Shown: positions 51,101-59,630, counted from the first letter of the stretch. The stretch is DNA of 64,000 nt from Lagopus muta (GCF_023343835.1 NC_064436.1:49327883-49391882); one strand, 5' to 3'. Numbers and translations: made by a program. Notes: a model not told the origin generated them from the sequence alone.

Positions 51101-52946
51101 ATAGTCAACTGAAGAAATGCAGGCTGATGAGATTATAGGTTTTTACTTCAAGAAGTATTTATCACAAGTAAAGAGACAACCAACAAAGTTCACTAATTCA
51201 TCTGTTAACATATCTTCTGCACCCTCATCATCTGCTTCTCATTAGAGAAAAAAAAACAGAACTGAAAACAGACATATTGCAAAATAATAACATAATATGC
51301 ATTAAAACGACTAAAGGAAATCATGTATAAAAATGACTAAGTTTAACTGAAAAAAAACCACCCAGATCTGGATGTTTAAATGAATATTTCTAATCTAAAT
51401 CATCTAAGTGAAATGGTGCTATTGTGAAGAGATACAAGTATAAAATTACTTTCATGATGGCTAAGTCCAAATGAAAATGTCATAGCAGTCTGAAAATTTC
51501 AGTATCTTCATCAAATCTTTGTAAAGACACTAACTGGAGTATATGCCTATGGATAATGTGACCAAAAATGAAAAGCTAGCACAAGCAGTACCAGAGCACT
51601 AAAGCTAAGCTTCTATTTTTCTGAAGTACAATGCAGCAAAAAAAGAAAAAAAACACATTATAATGAACTTAAGCTTGTTTACTGAATTCTCCAAAAATCT
51701 TCTAGACAAAGCTGTCGTTTTCATAAAACTTATTGACTCATGCTTATAAGTCTAATAACTCCAACAATTCCAGTTTTAAAGGAATAAACAACAAACATGA
51801 GTGACCTACTAAATTATAAACTCACTACAATTTTGGTAAGATAGAAACAGTAATAAAAGAAGAAGCCCTTTTAATGGCTACATAGCTTTCATGCATATGA
51901 AAAATATCAATCTCTATCTTGTTTACCAGTACTCTTAGAAAAATCTCAGCTAATCACAGCTTGATTAACACGCTCCACATATGACTTATTCCCTGCTCAA
52001 ACAACTCAGATATTGTTATCCAGTATCTTTGCCATTATTTTTATTACGAGCTAATGAGCTTGTATATAGCAAAATTTCAGAACCACAAAGCATGAGAAGA
52101 ACTGGACACAGACATAAAAATGAAAATGACAGGAGAGGTGGGTAAGTAGTTTGGCAGAATACAGGGGAAGAAAAACAGTCCAAGTGAGGCTGCAGAGAAT
52201 TCAACATGAAAAACAGAATTTATCCTGAAACAACTAATCCTCACTAGAAATGACAAGATGACAGTGCAAAACAGAAAGTAAAACAAAAGCTCAATTCAAA
52301 TATTTAAGAAAAATCAAATGTTGCCAGGATAACGTAACGTGTATCACTGTCTTAAAAAAATATCATTCTAGAAAATAGCATACCTTCCCACAAGAACAGT
52401 TTATGCATCCAGCAGATTTGGTACAGAAACTAATTGGAAACAGATTCCCCCCACAACTCTACTGCTGCCTGCTCTGTATCTCAGATCAAGCCAATTAAAC
52501 TGTATCTCTGTTTTTTAAAGCCCACTGTTACTGCACATTACCAGCATCCCACAAACATAATCAAACTTTTGCATGGAGAGAGCTAAAAAAATAAAAATAA
52601 AAAATGTTATGACTCACCTACTCATTAAAAACTAGACTCACAAATACGTTTACGACTCCCACATCAACATGTTTGGTGTTGCCCTAGTAAAGAACTGTCT
52701 GCATATGGAACAAAGTTGAATGACAAATAAACTGTATTTACCTTTAAAATCACATTCCGAGAGAACCATATAGACCACACTAGGATCTAAGTCAGAAAAC
52801 ATTTCTGACATGCTGTTGAAGAGCTTTTCCTTATTGACACTGTAGGCTGGTTGTGACATTGAGAGGCTTGGGTCCCCCTGGGGTAAAAAAGCAGCAGCTC
52901 CAGTCTTCCGAGAAGGACTCCCACCAATTTTCCTTCTCCGTGGCAT
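28405..52946 (-). CDS. N4BP2: N4BP2, NEDD4-binding protein 2 / BCL3-binding protein (complete coding gene, 16 coding exons)
   Basis: N4BP2 binds NEDD4 ubiquitin ligases and BCL3/p300; the human protein is reported to have 5'-polynucleotide kinase and Smr nicking activities. The exons, in transcription order, are listed separately below. Their lengths (205, 1219, 125, 89, 77, 156, 2303, 86, 43, 245, 119, 136, 186, 169, 124, 46) total 5,328 nt, giving 1,775 residues plus TGA, with every junction in phase and every intron GT-AG. Domains are: CUE about 39-82; P-loop GVPGSGKS 464-471; STDDYF 488-493; IIDNTN 529-534; lid arginines R557 and R572/R573; a CUE-like module 1081-1121; a CUE-like module 1534-1570; DUF1771 about 1618-1685; Smr about 1694-1775. 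The Smr domain carries LDLHG (1696-1700) and TGRG (1734-1737). Length and motif order match the vertebrate family, with no frame break. Introns hold CR1 and mariner insertions and microsatellites. Confidence 0.96.
28639..28698. repeat. (CCAA)n plus long poly(A) compound repeat
   Basis: The plus strand reads several AACC units, then AAAC units, then about 30 A residues. It lies in the N4BP2 intron before coding exon 16, about 190 bases upstream of the acceptor. In the transcript it appears as a long U run followed by UUGG repeats. Confidence 0.9.
29263..29386 (-). CDS. N4BP2: N4BP2 coding exon 15 (Smr core)
   Basis: The acceptor is GCTGTTACAG and the donor is CTTCAG followed by GTGAGT. It encodes [20 protein letters not shown] and [16 protein letters not shown] at residues 1734-1737 is the conserved Smr loop implicated in nicking. 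Confidence 0.95.
29387..31130. other. N4BP2 intron 14-15, nothing recognised
   Basis: AT-rich intronic sequence. Short ORFs on both strands (for example 30664-31086 minus) show only low-complexity hydrophobic or lysine-rich composition. No repeat family was seen. Confidence 0.5.
31131..31299 (-). CDS. N4BP2: N4BP2 coding exon 14 (DUF1771 end, Smr start)
   Basis: The acceptor is TGAATAAAG and the donor is CAACG followed by GTAGGC. It encodes [20 protein letters not shown] and then [14 protein letters not shown], the LDLHG signature that opens the Smr endonuclease domain. Confidence 0.95.
32371..32930 (-). mobile_element. Mariner-type DNA transposon remnant, copy 2, in N4BP2 intron 13-14
   Basis: The left terminus has GTGCTCCAAAAGTTATACCT and the right has AGGAGGCATTGCTTTTGGAG, forming imperfect terminal inverted repeats. 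On the minus strand a 101-codon ORF (32502-32807) includes [20 protein letters not shown] and then [13 protein letters not shown]. This resembles the N-terminal helix-turn-helix of mariner transposases, but the catalytic domain is absent. The element is about 560 bases and non-autonomous. Flanking intron sequence (31300-32370 and 32931-33638) shows nothing else recognisable. Confidence 0.8.
33639..33824 (-). CDS. N4BP2: N4BP2 coding exon 13 (DUF1771)
   Basis: The acceptor is ATTTTTACAG and the donor is CGTCAG followed by GTAAAC. It encodes 62 residues including [20 protein letters not shown] and [16 protein letters not shown], the DUF1771 helical domain that commonly precedes Smr domains. Confidence 0.95.
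33914..33970. repeat. (AAT)19 microsatellite abutting the exon 12 donor
   Basis: There are 57 bases of perfect AAT on the plus strand (ATT on the transcribed minus strand). It begins five bases into the 151-base intron between coding exons 12 and 13 and so forms part of the splice-donor region. Confidence 0.97.
33976..34111 (-). CDS. N4BP2: N4BP2 coding exon 12 (CUE-like end; weak donor)
   Basis: The acceptor is CATTTACAG. It encodes [20 protein letters not shown] and [12 protein letters not shown], and ends at GAGAAG. The donor is GTGGTA, weak at +4 to +6, and passes directly into the (ATT)19 microsatellite. This choice is required by phase (1,601 whole codons to here) and by continuity with the next exon. 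Confidence 0.9.
34112..35467. other. N4BP2 intron 11-12, nothing recognised
   Basis: AT-rich intronic DNA with an A run of about 18 at 35345. No coding or repeat family is seen. Confidence 0.5.
35468..35586 (-). CDS. N4BP2: N4BP2 coding exon 11 (third CUE-like module)
   Basis: The acceptor is CTGCATAG and the donor is AATAA followed by GTAAGA. It encodes [20 protein letters not shown] and [11 protein letters not shown], the start of a CUE-like helical unit with the MFP signature, completed in the next exon. Confidence 0.94.
35587..36921. other. N4BP2 intron 10-11, nothing recognised
   Basis: AT-rich intronic DNA without recognisable repeats or coding content. Confidence 0.5.
36922..37166 (-). 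CDS. N4BP2: N4BP2 coding exon 10
   Basis: The acceptor is CTTTTGAAG before 37166 and the donor is GACCTG followed by GTATGA. It encodes the conserved segments [20 protein letters not shown] and [15 protein letters not shown]1 insertion ends only about 90 bases upstream of this acceptor. Confidence 0.94.
37258..39175 (-). mobile_element. CR1 LINE, 5'-truncated, about 1.9 kb, in N4BP2 intron 9-10
   Basis: The 3' end is at the left: the plus strand begins GAATCATAGAACCACAGAAT, the complement of the CR1 tail. Minus-strand ORF2 pieces are readable in several frames. They are a pre-RT linker ([20 protein letters not shown], about 39050), RT segments ([13 protein letters not shown] and [14 protein letters not shown], 38512-38814), and the C-terminal part ([15 protein letters not shown] and [20 protein letters not shown], 37550-37934). 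Stops and frameshifts show it is dead. The endonuclease domain is missing, as is normal for 5'-truncated copies. It is in the same orientation as N4BP2. Intron sequence at 39176-40040 holds nothing else recognisable. Confidence 0.93.
40041..40083 (-). CDS. N4BP2: N4BP2 coding exon 9 (micro-exon, 43 bases)
   Basis: The acceptor is TTCATTTAG and the donor is CAGAAG followed by GTATGC. It encodes [14 protein letters not shown]. Its identity is supported by phase continuity with both neighbours and by a similar basic segment in mammals. It is too short to stand out as an ORF. Confidence 0.88.
40811..40896 (-). CDS. N4BP2: N4BP2 coding exon 8
   Basis: The acceptor is TTCCACAAG and the donor is ATTCTG followed by GTAGGT. 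It encodes [17 protein letters not shown] and then [11 protein letters not shown], highly like the human protein. A second GT four bases downstream (GTAG followed by GTAGAT) would break the phase, so it was not used. Confidence 0.94.
41144..41257. repeat. Duplicated AT palindrome plus (TTTA)n
   Basis: The 18-base palindrome GAATATATATATATATTC occurs at 41150-41167 and again at 41191-41208, a 41-base tandem period. It is followed by further TA runs and about five TTTA units. It lies in N4BP2 intron 7-8. The rest of this intron (40897-41143 and 41258-41884) shows nothing recognisable. Confidence 0.9.
41885..44187 (-). CDS. N4BP2: N4BP2 coding exon 7 (large disordered exon with internal CUE-like module)
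   Basis: This 2,303-base exon encodes residues 624-1391. The acceptor is TTGTCTTTCAG and the donor is GATGCAG followed by GTATGG. Most of it is acidic and serine-rich, so probably disordered. Two copies of a GxWPV motif followed by a basic arginine cluster lie at residues about 797-827 and 877-905. A helical CUE/UBA-like segment ([16 protein letters not shown], then [17 protein letters not shown]) lies at 1081-1121. The exon ends in the conserved [19 protein letters not shown]. Confidence 0.96.
45032..45112. repeat. (ATT)14(AAT)13 compound microsatellite, perfect palindrome
   Basis: Fourteen ATT units (45032-45073) are followed directly by thirteen AAT units (45074-45112). The two halves are exact reverse complements over 39 bases with no spacer. 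It lies in N4BP2 intron 6-7, about 155 bases downstream of coding exon 6 in the transcript. The rest of the intron (44188-45031) is featureless. Confidence 0.97.
45267..45422 (-). CDS. N4BP2: N4BP2 coding exon 6 (end of kinase domain)
   Basis: The acceptor is ATACGTAG, preceded by a T-rich tract, and the donor is CATAG followed by GTTAGA. It encodes [20 protein letters not shown], the helix closing the kinase domain, and then a divergent serine/glutamate segment. Confidence 0.94.
46439..46565 (-). mobile_element. CR1 LINE 3' fragment in N4BP2 intron 5-6
   Basis: The plus strand reads AAATCATAGAATAATTT, then AAAGGAACCTTTGGAGGTCA, then segments like CATCCACAAACTTAGTGA, the complement of a diverged CR1 3' end. 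It is minus-strand oriented and lies about 130 bases downstream of coding exon 5. The intron from 45423 to 46438 shows no other recognised element. Confidence 0.75.
46692..46768 (-). CDS. N4BP2: N4BP2 coding exon 5 (kinase lid)
   Basis: The acceptor is TTATTCAG and the donor is GAAAG followed by GTAAGA. It encodes [20 protein letters not shown], containing the arginine/lysine-rich lid segment of the kinase. Confidence 0.95.
46769..47609. other. N4BP2 intron 4-5 with a poly(A) run
   Basis: AT-rich intron containing about 20 consecutive A residues (plus strand) at 47297-47316. Nothing else is recognised. Confidence 0.5.
47610..47698 (-). CDS. N4BP2: N4BP2 coding exon 4 (kinase domain)
   Basis: The acceptor is CTTTCAG and the donor is TTTG followed by GTTAGT. 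It encodes [20 protein letters not shown] and then [10 protein letters not shown]. The IIIDNTN strand is a conserved signature of PNK-type kinases in this family. Confidence 0.95.
47699..48864. other. N4BP2 intron 3-4, nothing recognised
   Basis: AT-rich intron with a short A run near 48450. No coding or repeat family was seen. Confidence 0.5.
48865..48989 (-). CDS. N4BP2: N4BP2 coding exon 3 (kinase domain)
   Basis: The acceptor is CTTTTGCAG and the donor is CGAG followed by GTGAGA. It encodes [18 protein letters not shown] and [11 protein letters not shown], typical of the T4 PNK-like P-loop kinase core; STDDYF supplies conserved aspartates. The phase moves from 2 to 1. Confidence 0.95.
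48990..49853. other. N4BP2 intron 2-3 with a poly(C) run
   Basis: The intron includes an unusual T-run/C-run junction at about 49420-49437 (plus strand). Otherwise it is unremarkable. Confidence 0.5.
49854..51072 (-). CDS. N4BP2: N4BP2 coding exon 2 (CUE end, acidic linker, Walker A)
   Basis: The acceptor is TTCAACAG before 51072. The exon encodes residues 69-474 (plus two bases): the CUE C-terminal helix ([12 protein letters not shown]), a polyglutamate run of eight GAA codons (50882-50907), the conserved [13 protein letters not shown], and a long serine-rich linker. The C-terminal end carries [12 protein letters not shown] with the Walker A lysine of the polynucleotide kinase domain. The donor is GCAAG followed by GTAGAA. 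Confidence 0.95.
50882..50907 (-). repeat. (GAA)8 coding trinucleotide run (polyglutamate)
   Basis: Eight consecutive GAA codons within coding exon 2 encode an eight-glutamate stretch before KVLSPD. A pure codon run of this sort is prone to slippage and may vary in length between individuals. Confidence 0.95.
51073..52741. other. N4BP2 intron 1-2 (between coding exons), nothing recognised
   Basis: AT-rich intronic sequence with no recognisable element. Confidence 0.5.
52742..52946 (-). CDS. N4BP2: N4BP2 coding exon 1 (start codon, first half of CUE)
   Basis: ATG at 52946-52944 begins [16 protein letters not shown], matching the basic N-terminus of vertebrate N4BP2. The exon encodes residues 1-68 plus one base, ending in the CUE segment [16 protein letters not shown]. 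The donor is AAAG followed by GTAAAT. The reading frame is open upstream of the ATG for about 60 bases but contains no ATG before a stop, so this ATG is the start. Confidence 0.95.
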
Positions 52947-53067
52947 TTTGTTTACCACAGTCAGGTTGCTTTTCGTTTTATTTTGTTCCCATGAGGCCAA
53001 GAGTACCAAACTCAGAAATCACAAGAAAATTCTCATAGCCAGAATGCATACAACAGGAATAGCAGAC
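52947..53067 (-). other. N4BP2: N4BP2 5'UTR segment of the first coding exon
   Basis: A strong acceptor, CTCTTCTTCCCAG preceded by a long T run, ends just before 53067. The start codon therefore lies 121 bases into a spliced exon, and the first N4BP2 exon and promoter are further upstream. No credible first exon was found between 53068 and 64000. Confidence 0.75.
52978..53049 (-). promoter_or_regulatory. Upstream ORFs in the N4BP2 leader
   Basis: An ATG at 53049 opens a 23-codon uORF ending in TAA at 52978, 31 bases before the N4BP2 ATG. A second overlapping uORF, ATGAGAATTTTCTTGTGA (five codons), is in frame with the main ORF and terminates. Both would be translated before the main start under scanning and may lower translation. 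Whether this exon is always in the leader is not known. Confidence 0.5.
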
Positions 53068-53547
53068 CTGGGAAGAAGAGAACCAAAAAAAAAAAAAAAA
53101 ATTTTTTTTTAAATAGTCACATTTCCATGTCCCCTGTTAAGATGCATAAAACATCAAAAAGACTTAAGCATCCAGAAAAAACACTTTTCAGAAGGCTGCT
53201 TTTCTTCTTTTCAAATGGCTGATAGCAAAATAGCAATCTTATTTTCTAACCAACTATCTATCCAATCTGTGCCTGAAAGAAAGTACAGTAAAGAAAGCTA
53301 CCTATGCAAAGCAGACAGTTCACAAGTACTCCTCTGCCAACATCTACTGATGACCAGCTAACATTATGGAAAGTTTATATTCTGTTAAAAATTCAGAGCC
53401 TTTTTTTTCCTCTTACAAAACTACTGAAAGATTTGGAACATCTGCTGTTTTCCAGAAGTACTTCAGAGCATGACTATTCTTCATGTTTCAAATATTCGTA
53501 AGGGTAAAAAGTTGAGGTTCTTCAGTATTCCAGTATAAGAAAATATT

Positions 53548-53690
53548 GCCCAGACAGGGTGCAGCGTTCTCATCTTTGGAGATTTTCAAACCCTGACTGT
53601 ACACGGCTCTGAGCAACCTACTCTAGGTGATGCTGATTGAGCAGGTGCATTGAACCAGAGGTGCCTTCCACACCTCATCGATTTTGTGGG
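53548..53690 (+). mobile_element. CR1 LINE 3' fragment
   Basis: Plus-strand sense, following the CR1 3' consensus: TTGCCCAGACAGGGTGCAG, then GAGATTTTCAAACCCTGACT, CTGAGCAACCTACTCTAGGT, GAGCAGGTGCATTGAACC and GTGCCTTCCACACCTCA. It is old and 5'-truncated. Confidence 0.8.
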
Positions 53691-56545
53691 TTTTATTTTT
53701 GTTTGTGTTTTAAAACTTTTAAAAACATTTTGCAGATCTATGAGCTATAAAGCCTGACGAGGCTAATGTCCTGTCCATGAAGCCTCTGAATACTTCCAGT
53801 TAAAACGTTACGGCATCAATAATAACTGCAATTACTGCACTAATCCTCTGTAGAAGAAAGCAACTCTTAACTGAAGTAGAAGCAAGAGTGTAGTATGATC
53901 TTAGTCTTTTCTTTATGTCAAATAATAATAAAGCACTCTGTGTTCTAGCAAAGCTTATAAACTCATAATTTTTGTAACAAATTACTCAGTAAAGCAGCAA
54001 ACTTTGTTACTGAAGTAAGTTACAGCAAAGGATCATTATCCAGTAATAACAGCTGTGAACTGGCCACAGAATACCTCATTCTGTATCAGGATTATTCTGC
54101 CAGCAATGACCAATTTAACACAGACACACTCTTTCCTCACAGTGCACAAATGACAAAGCCAAATCAGTGTCAGCTTTGGGCAGCACCTTCCCTTTATTCT
54201 CCAGCAATCTTTACCACTAACTGCATATTTAAAAGGAGATAGACTGTTATCTCCCAAGTTGTAAGAACACACATAAGAAAAAAAAATTTCAGGATACCAG
54301 GAGTTTCTAATACGTTTATGGACTTGAGCTACAGAAATGATGGACGTCTGAAACAACAAGAAGTCACAGAACTGTGAAAGGTACAGTGAGAAGAGCAATA
54401 CTCAGGAAAAAGAGACAGTTCCAAACATAAAGGGGACGCGACCATGGCAGATGAATGCAGACTGAGGTCAATTGCGGCTGTTTTTTGTGGATCCTCATAA
54501 CACACCTGATTTCTCTCTCTGATTAGCTGCCCTTACATATTAGCTACCCTCTGCTCACTTAAAAATAAATAAATAAACAAATAAATAAAAAACAATTAAA
54601 AACAATGGCTTTTTTTTTCTTTTTGATTCATCCTCCAGGCAGTAAAACAGGCTGAGATGTATGTTCACAGAAGGTGCCAGTGCTAGAAAATACTCCTCAC
54701 TAAAACCGATTCAATGAAAGAAAAAATCCTGCAAGGGAGAAAGCTTTTCATGCACCTTGACATTCCTGCACGCCAACAGACTTTAAGCAGAACTCTGTTA
54801 TTACTGTTTCATTTCAAGACCCTTGTAATTAACAGTCCATGTTCTCCAGCTAGACCTTCCCAACATATTTCCTGCATTAGGATGCATACCACGCTACATA
54901 TTAAGATGCATTACTCTAGGCATCCTAACAAAGCCATACGCTTCAGCCTGCATGAATCAAATCAGCAAATAAACTGTTTATGCCAATTAATCACACACCT
55001 CTCATCGTCTTCTTCATTTTCACTTGTCATTGCAGCAGCAATACTTTTTTCCCCCCAATTAACACACTACACAAAACAGTTTCAAAGGAAGAGATTTTGT
55101 TTGTATCAGCTGTGATCTGAATCTCTGCATTTTAGGTAAGCTGCTGGTGCCATGGTCAAGAAATTGAGAAATCTTGTAGATCTACTACTACAAGCCCTTA
55201 ATATTATTACTGTGAAATGAAAAGAATACAAAAATAAGGTTATCATGGCCACCATCACAGACAGGTATTTTGACATATTCTCTTTTGTGTACACCCAAAT
55301 TTTCAATGTAATTCCTCAACAGACTCCTGGGCAATGCTTTCTTGTTGATATCACCAAGCACAATAGAAGTATATAAAAAGAGACGACTGCACACATGCAA
55401 TGTAATTCAGTGTGCTTTGTATGAGACATGACACTACCACACTAAGCTGAAAGGAAGAATTACTCGCTTGCTGATAGGAACATGCCCTGAACTTTAAAGA
55501 GGATTTTACCTAGGGACTTGCCTTTTCAGATACTCAAGTTTCTCTTTTTGAAAGCTAGTTTACTAAGAAAGGGGAAATCATTTTGAACAACTGAAGAGCC
55601 AGACTTGCAGGTCAGCTCCATTTGTAGGTTATGGCTAACATATTACAAATCAATTTGTAGTTTGCTGTGGATGGGGGCTTTTCTCCCCAAGGTGAAAATG
55701 GAGTTGTAATAACAACTAGGGCTGCACTGAACACAGCGAAAGGGGATTTTAGAGATGAGGCAAAGGCTGTAATACATTGGTGGTCCACTAGGCAGTTCTG
55801 GGTACCACTACTCCACATATACCCAATTAGAGCAAATAGCTCTTTCATTTCAGCGCTGATGACAAACAACACTCCTGTGGCAGCCTCAGCTTCACCTACA
55901 CAAAAAGCAAAATAAGACAAAAACCCTCAAGCACCCCTTCAAACTCAGTTTTTCCAGAGACACACATCTACTGACATTAAGAGTCTCCTCCCATTGAAAT
56001 TCAGCTACCACAAATGTGTACAAAAGCCTGGCTGTACGAAAATTACCTTCTTTATGAAGGAACCCCATAAATGGAAGAGAAAATAAGTGTCTGGTATTTT
56101 CTACAAAATAGTATTGTTTACAAACCCTAACAACCTAATCTAGAAAACAAGATGCCATAGATCCATCAAGTCAAGGTGCTTCAGTCTTTCCAAAGTGACA
56201 GAATTTATTCTTAAATCACCCATTATGAGCCTGCAATGTTGCCTGTTCCAGTACTGCTACCCCTAAGGAGCTCAGTGATGAATCAGACAGCATCAAGAGA
56301 AGAGCAACACAGAGATCAGCAGTCACTACAGGCAAACTGTAACTGCCAAAACCGGCAAGCACTGATGTCACAACACACCTTTGTCTTTTCTGTTCTACAG
56401 TTGGAACAAGAAAGCGTAGAGAAGAGTCAAACCTCGCCAAGCAATGGGATGGACCAGAACCTCAAGTCTCAATTCCAACTTTAAGTAGCAACTCTCAATA
56501 TTTCTTTCCAGGAAAAGGAATGCCAACAGTTTCTTAAACTACATA
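53691..56545. other. Probable N4BP2 first-intron DNA, nothing recognised
   Basis: AT-rich sequence including an AAAT-type simple repeat at about 54558-54600. No CpG island, first exon or protein-coding ORF was recognised. Confidence 0.45.
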
Positions 56546-57113
56546 GGTTGCTCCAAAAGTAATGCCTCCTGCTTATTTCCATGGAAATTACAACAGACAC
56601 AGACAACACAATAACACTGTTTGATAGAGAAAATTCTCAGCTACAGAACACTATTTTTCAACACAGTCACCCCCATCAGCCAATTCATGCAGATGAGTTG
56701 ATCGAGATGCTCTTTATCTCACAGCGTGACGGCTGTGCACAGCCATCTAGAACATGGCTTGTGTCTTTCATGTCTTTAACTACTGCTGAAATGCACCACT
56801 CACTGCCTCACTTTGCTCACATTCACTGTTTGGACCTCAGAAATGCTCAGCAAGTGCTGATGAATGTCGACATATGCAAATCTTTCCACATGGGAGAAGT
56901 CAATGTCACATCTTTGCTTCATACGCACCTCCATGTCAGACACCATTTTGTCATACTGCCCCTCTGCTGCCATCCATTACACAGCAACAAAACGTACGGG
57001 AATATTGGTGGAAAGGTTCAACCTCTACTGCCGTACCGGGATCATCTGCCTCTGACACTGTGGGCCAGCATAACAAAATAGGAGGCATTCCATTTGGAGC
57101 AGCCCTTGTCATA
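56546..57113 (-). mobile_element. Mariner-type DNA transposon remnant, copy 3
   Basis: This is the best preserved left terminus, GGTTGCTCCAAAAGTAATGC, preceded by TA. The right terminus is AGGAGGCATTCCATTTGGAG followed by CAGCCC and a nearby TA. Internal blocks match the copies at 5605 and 32371 throughout. The minus-strand transposase remnant is interrupted. About 568 bases, non-autonomous. Confidence 0.82.
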
Positions 57114-59411
57114 GATTTAAGAATGTACTTGTAATTCTCTAGGAGAACAAATGTAACATGACCCATGCTCCCAATAAGTACAATTCTACAAAAGAGGAAA
57201 AACATGTTTTTTTTTCTCTCTCTCTCTCTCTCCCTCCCCATTTTCTCCTCCCCACTCATTCTAAAATTGACAAGCTTTCCCAGTCCTGAGAAAATAGATG
57301 AGAAAATTCTCCACAAAGCACAGAATGAATTTAAATTGCTGTAACTACTGCAAAGGAATTCCCTTGCAGACACATGTTCCAAAAGTTTCAGTTTTATTTT
57401 CACGAGCACAAATGTCCATAGAAAAAAATAATCAAAAATAGCAGGAGTATAGCAGTCAACCAAGTCAGACTCCTCACACTGGGAAGGCAGGTTGATGACA
57501 ACACTAAGCATGCTTTCAACATACTATCTATAATGATAGAGAGCACTAAAAGAGATTAAATGAACAAAGAACTAAATTTATAATATCATACCAGTCTTCC
57601 TGACAGAATTAAAAGAAGAGGAAAGAGAAGTTACGTTCTGAAAGACAATGACTACGAAATGTTTTATGGAAAAAGAAACAAACAATCACAGCCTTGAGGC
57701 CTACCAACATCGGAATTGCTACTGCAAAAGCAGCTGCTTAGGAGAGTGAAGAAATAGACTACTGCAAGGAACACATCAGCCCTTCAACATGGTCAACATT
57801 TGTTTCACAATAGCCTGCCAAGGCCAAAACTTAAAATCTCACAGGGACTGTTTACAGTACAAAACGTTCATCAATTAATTTTAAATAAATTAAGGGTGAA
57901 TTCCAGTTAAATGGCTGCAAAGATACCTGGGAATCACAGCATTTAAACCACTTAAATGCTGTAATCACTATGTTCCTATAACATAGATGAATAAACAACC
58001 TATAGAAGGATTGGGAAAATTGAAAAAAATCTTATACTGAACATTTTAGTGGCAAATTCTTAGGCAGAATAAACATTTTAGTGTCAAAGCCACACTCCAA
58101 CACAGGTAAAGCAAACTGCAACTGCCATCAAACTTTAAATTTTCCTTAAAAAATAAAAAAAATAAAAAAATAAAAATATACTCTTCTTCTGAAGATGCAG
58201 TGCAAAGAACTCAAAAACCTTAAAATCATCCCAACAAAATTTAAAGGAAAACAAAAACCCCTAAGATTTTCCAAAAAATGAACGTGATTTTTAATGGATG
58301 TAAAGATTTCACTTACAATCAGAAACAGTTGCTAATATAACCTCGTTTTCAATAACAAATAAACCATCTCTATTACCACTCTTCCTTTCGCCAAAAAGAA
58401 AGATTCTTTCGGCCCTTCTCACCAAAAGAAGCTTCCAGCTTTAGCACAATGTAATTTTGAATGCTTACAACCAAAGCTGCTCATTTGGATGTTGTTAAGC
58501 TTTTCTCATCAATTTAAGGAAGTAAACCTCATATGCATTTAAAAACAAAAGTTTGGTTTTAAGTTTTATATTCAAAAAGAATTTTGAATTTCAAACCACA
58601 TAAACTACTTATTAAGTAATGTTCATCTGAATCTTCAGAATGTTAGTGTGTGTGTATATATATATGTATAGACACACACACTTTTTTAATAACCACAAAA
58701 CTTAAAAAACAAAAAACCTGTATTTGAATTCAAATAAAACAATATTGGCATAGAACTTACATTTTCGGTTTCATTGTGTTGCCCCACAGTGGGTCCCTTC
58801 TCATCTTTCCAGAACCACCACAGATGGTATATCTAATACAGATTTGGAATTCAGAAAAAAATACATAAATACTTTTCTGTCAGGAAACCATGCTGTCAAA
58901 TATGCGAGTTGAATGTCAATAGAAATTGGTAGAAGTGGGTGCTTCCTCCTGACAAAAGAATGATCAAAACACAAATTATAATCAGTATTATGCTCACAGC
59001 CCATGCAACTTCAAGAAAAGTTTTAACACTGAGCTATATACATATATATTTAATAGATGAAGCGTGGCTAACATTTTATTGAGAGATTTCAACATGCTAA
59101 GTTGAACTCAAGTATCAGTTCGGCTAAGTGACTTCAGATACTTGTTTCTCACCTAGAAGAATGACTTACATCAGGTAACGAAATAGCATAGTGACAGCAG
59201 AATGAACTTGGAACAAAAGTAAGTTTCCTTACTCATCATTCCACTCGGTTCTTCACCACAGTTCTTAGCCATCTTGAAAATGCTTATAGATCCATGTAGG
59301 TCCAGAAAAACTTCACTCCTTCATGTGATGAATTAGGCAACAAAAACCTAGTACAACAAAAACGGAGTACATTACTTTCAGGTACACCATTATCTTGTAA
59401 TATTCCACCAG
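57114..59411. other. Probable N4BP2 first-intron DNA with simple repeats
   Basis: Contains a T run plus (CT)n at about 57205-57240, an A5T-type repeat at about 58147-58178, and a (TG)(TA)(CA) block at 58645-58682. No gene was recognised. Confidence 0.45.
58645..58682. repeat. (TG)n-(TA)n-(CA)n inverted dinucleotide block
   Basis: GTGTGTGTG, then a TATATATA core, then CACACACAC. The two flanks are complementary, so the block can fold into a stem with a TA-rich centre. Confidence 0.85.
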
Positions 59412-59630
59412 CACTAGAAAGATGTCAGGAGGAAATTTTTCATCAAGAGGATGGTGAGGCATTACAACGGGTTGCCCAGAGAGACTGTGGAGGTGTTCAA
59501 GGCCAGGTTGGATGAGGCCCTGGGCAATGTGATAACAGCATCTGATTTAATGGCCGGCAACCCTGCCTATGGCAGAGAACTAGATGATCTCTGGAGTCCC
59601 TTCCAACCCAAGTCCATGATATTATGACAA
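59412..59630 (+). mobile_element. CR1 LINE 3' fragment
   Basis: Plus-strand sense: TCAGGAGGAAATTTTTCATC, then GGGTTGCCCAGAGAGACTGT, TCAAGGCCAGGTTGGATGAG, GGCAACCCTGCCTATGGCAG, TCCCTTCCAACCCAAG and a degenerate TGATATTATGA tail. It is less diverged than the fragment at 53548. Confidence 0.88.

Noticed and set aside
52650..53009. Open frame extending upstream of the N4BP2 ATG
   Set aside because: The upstream part has no ATG before an in-frame stop, so translation should start at 52946.
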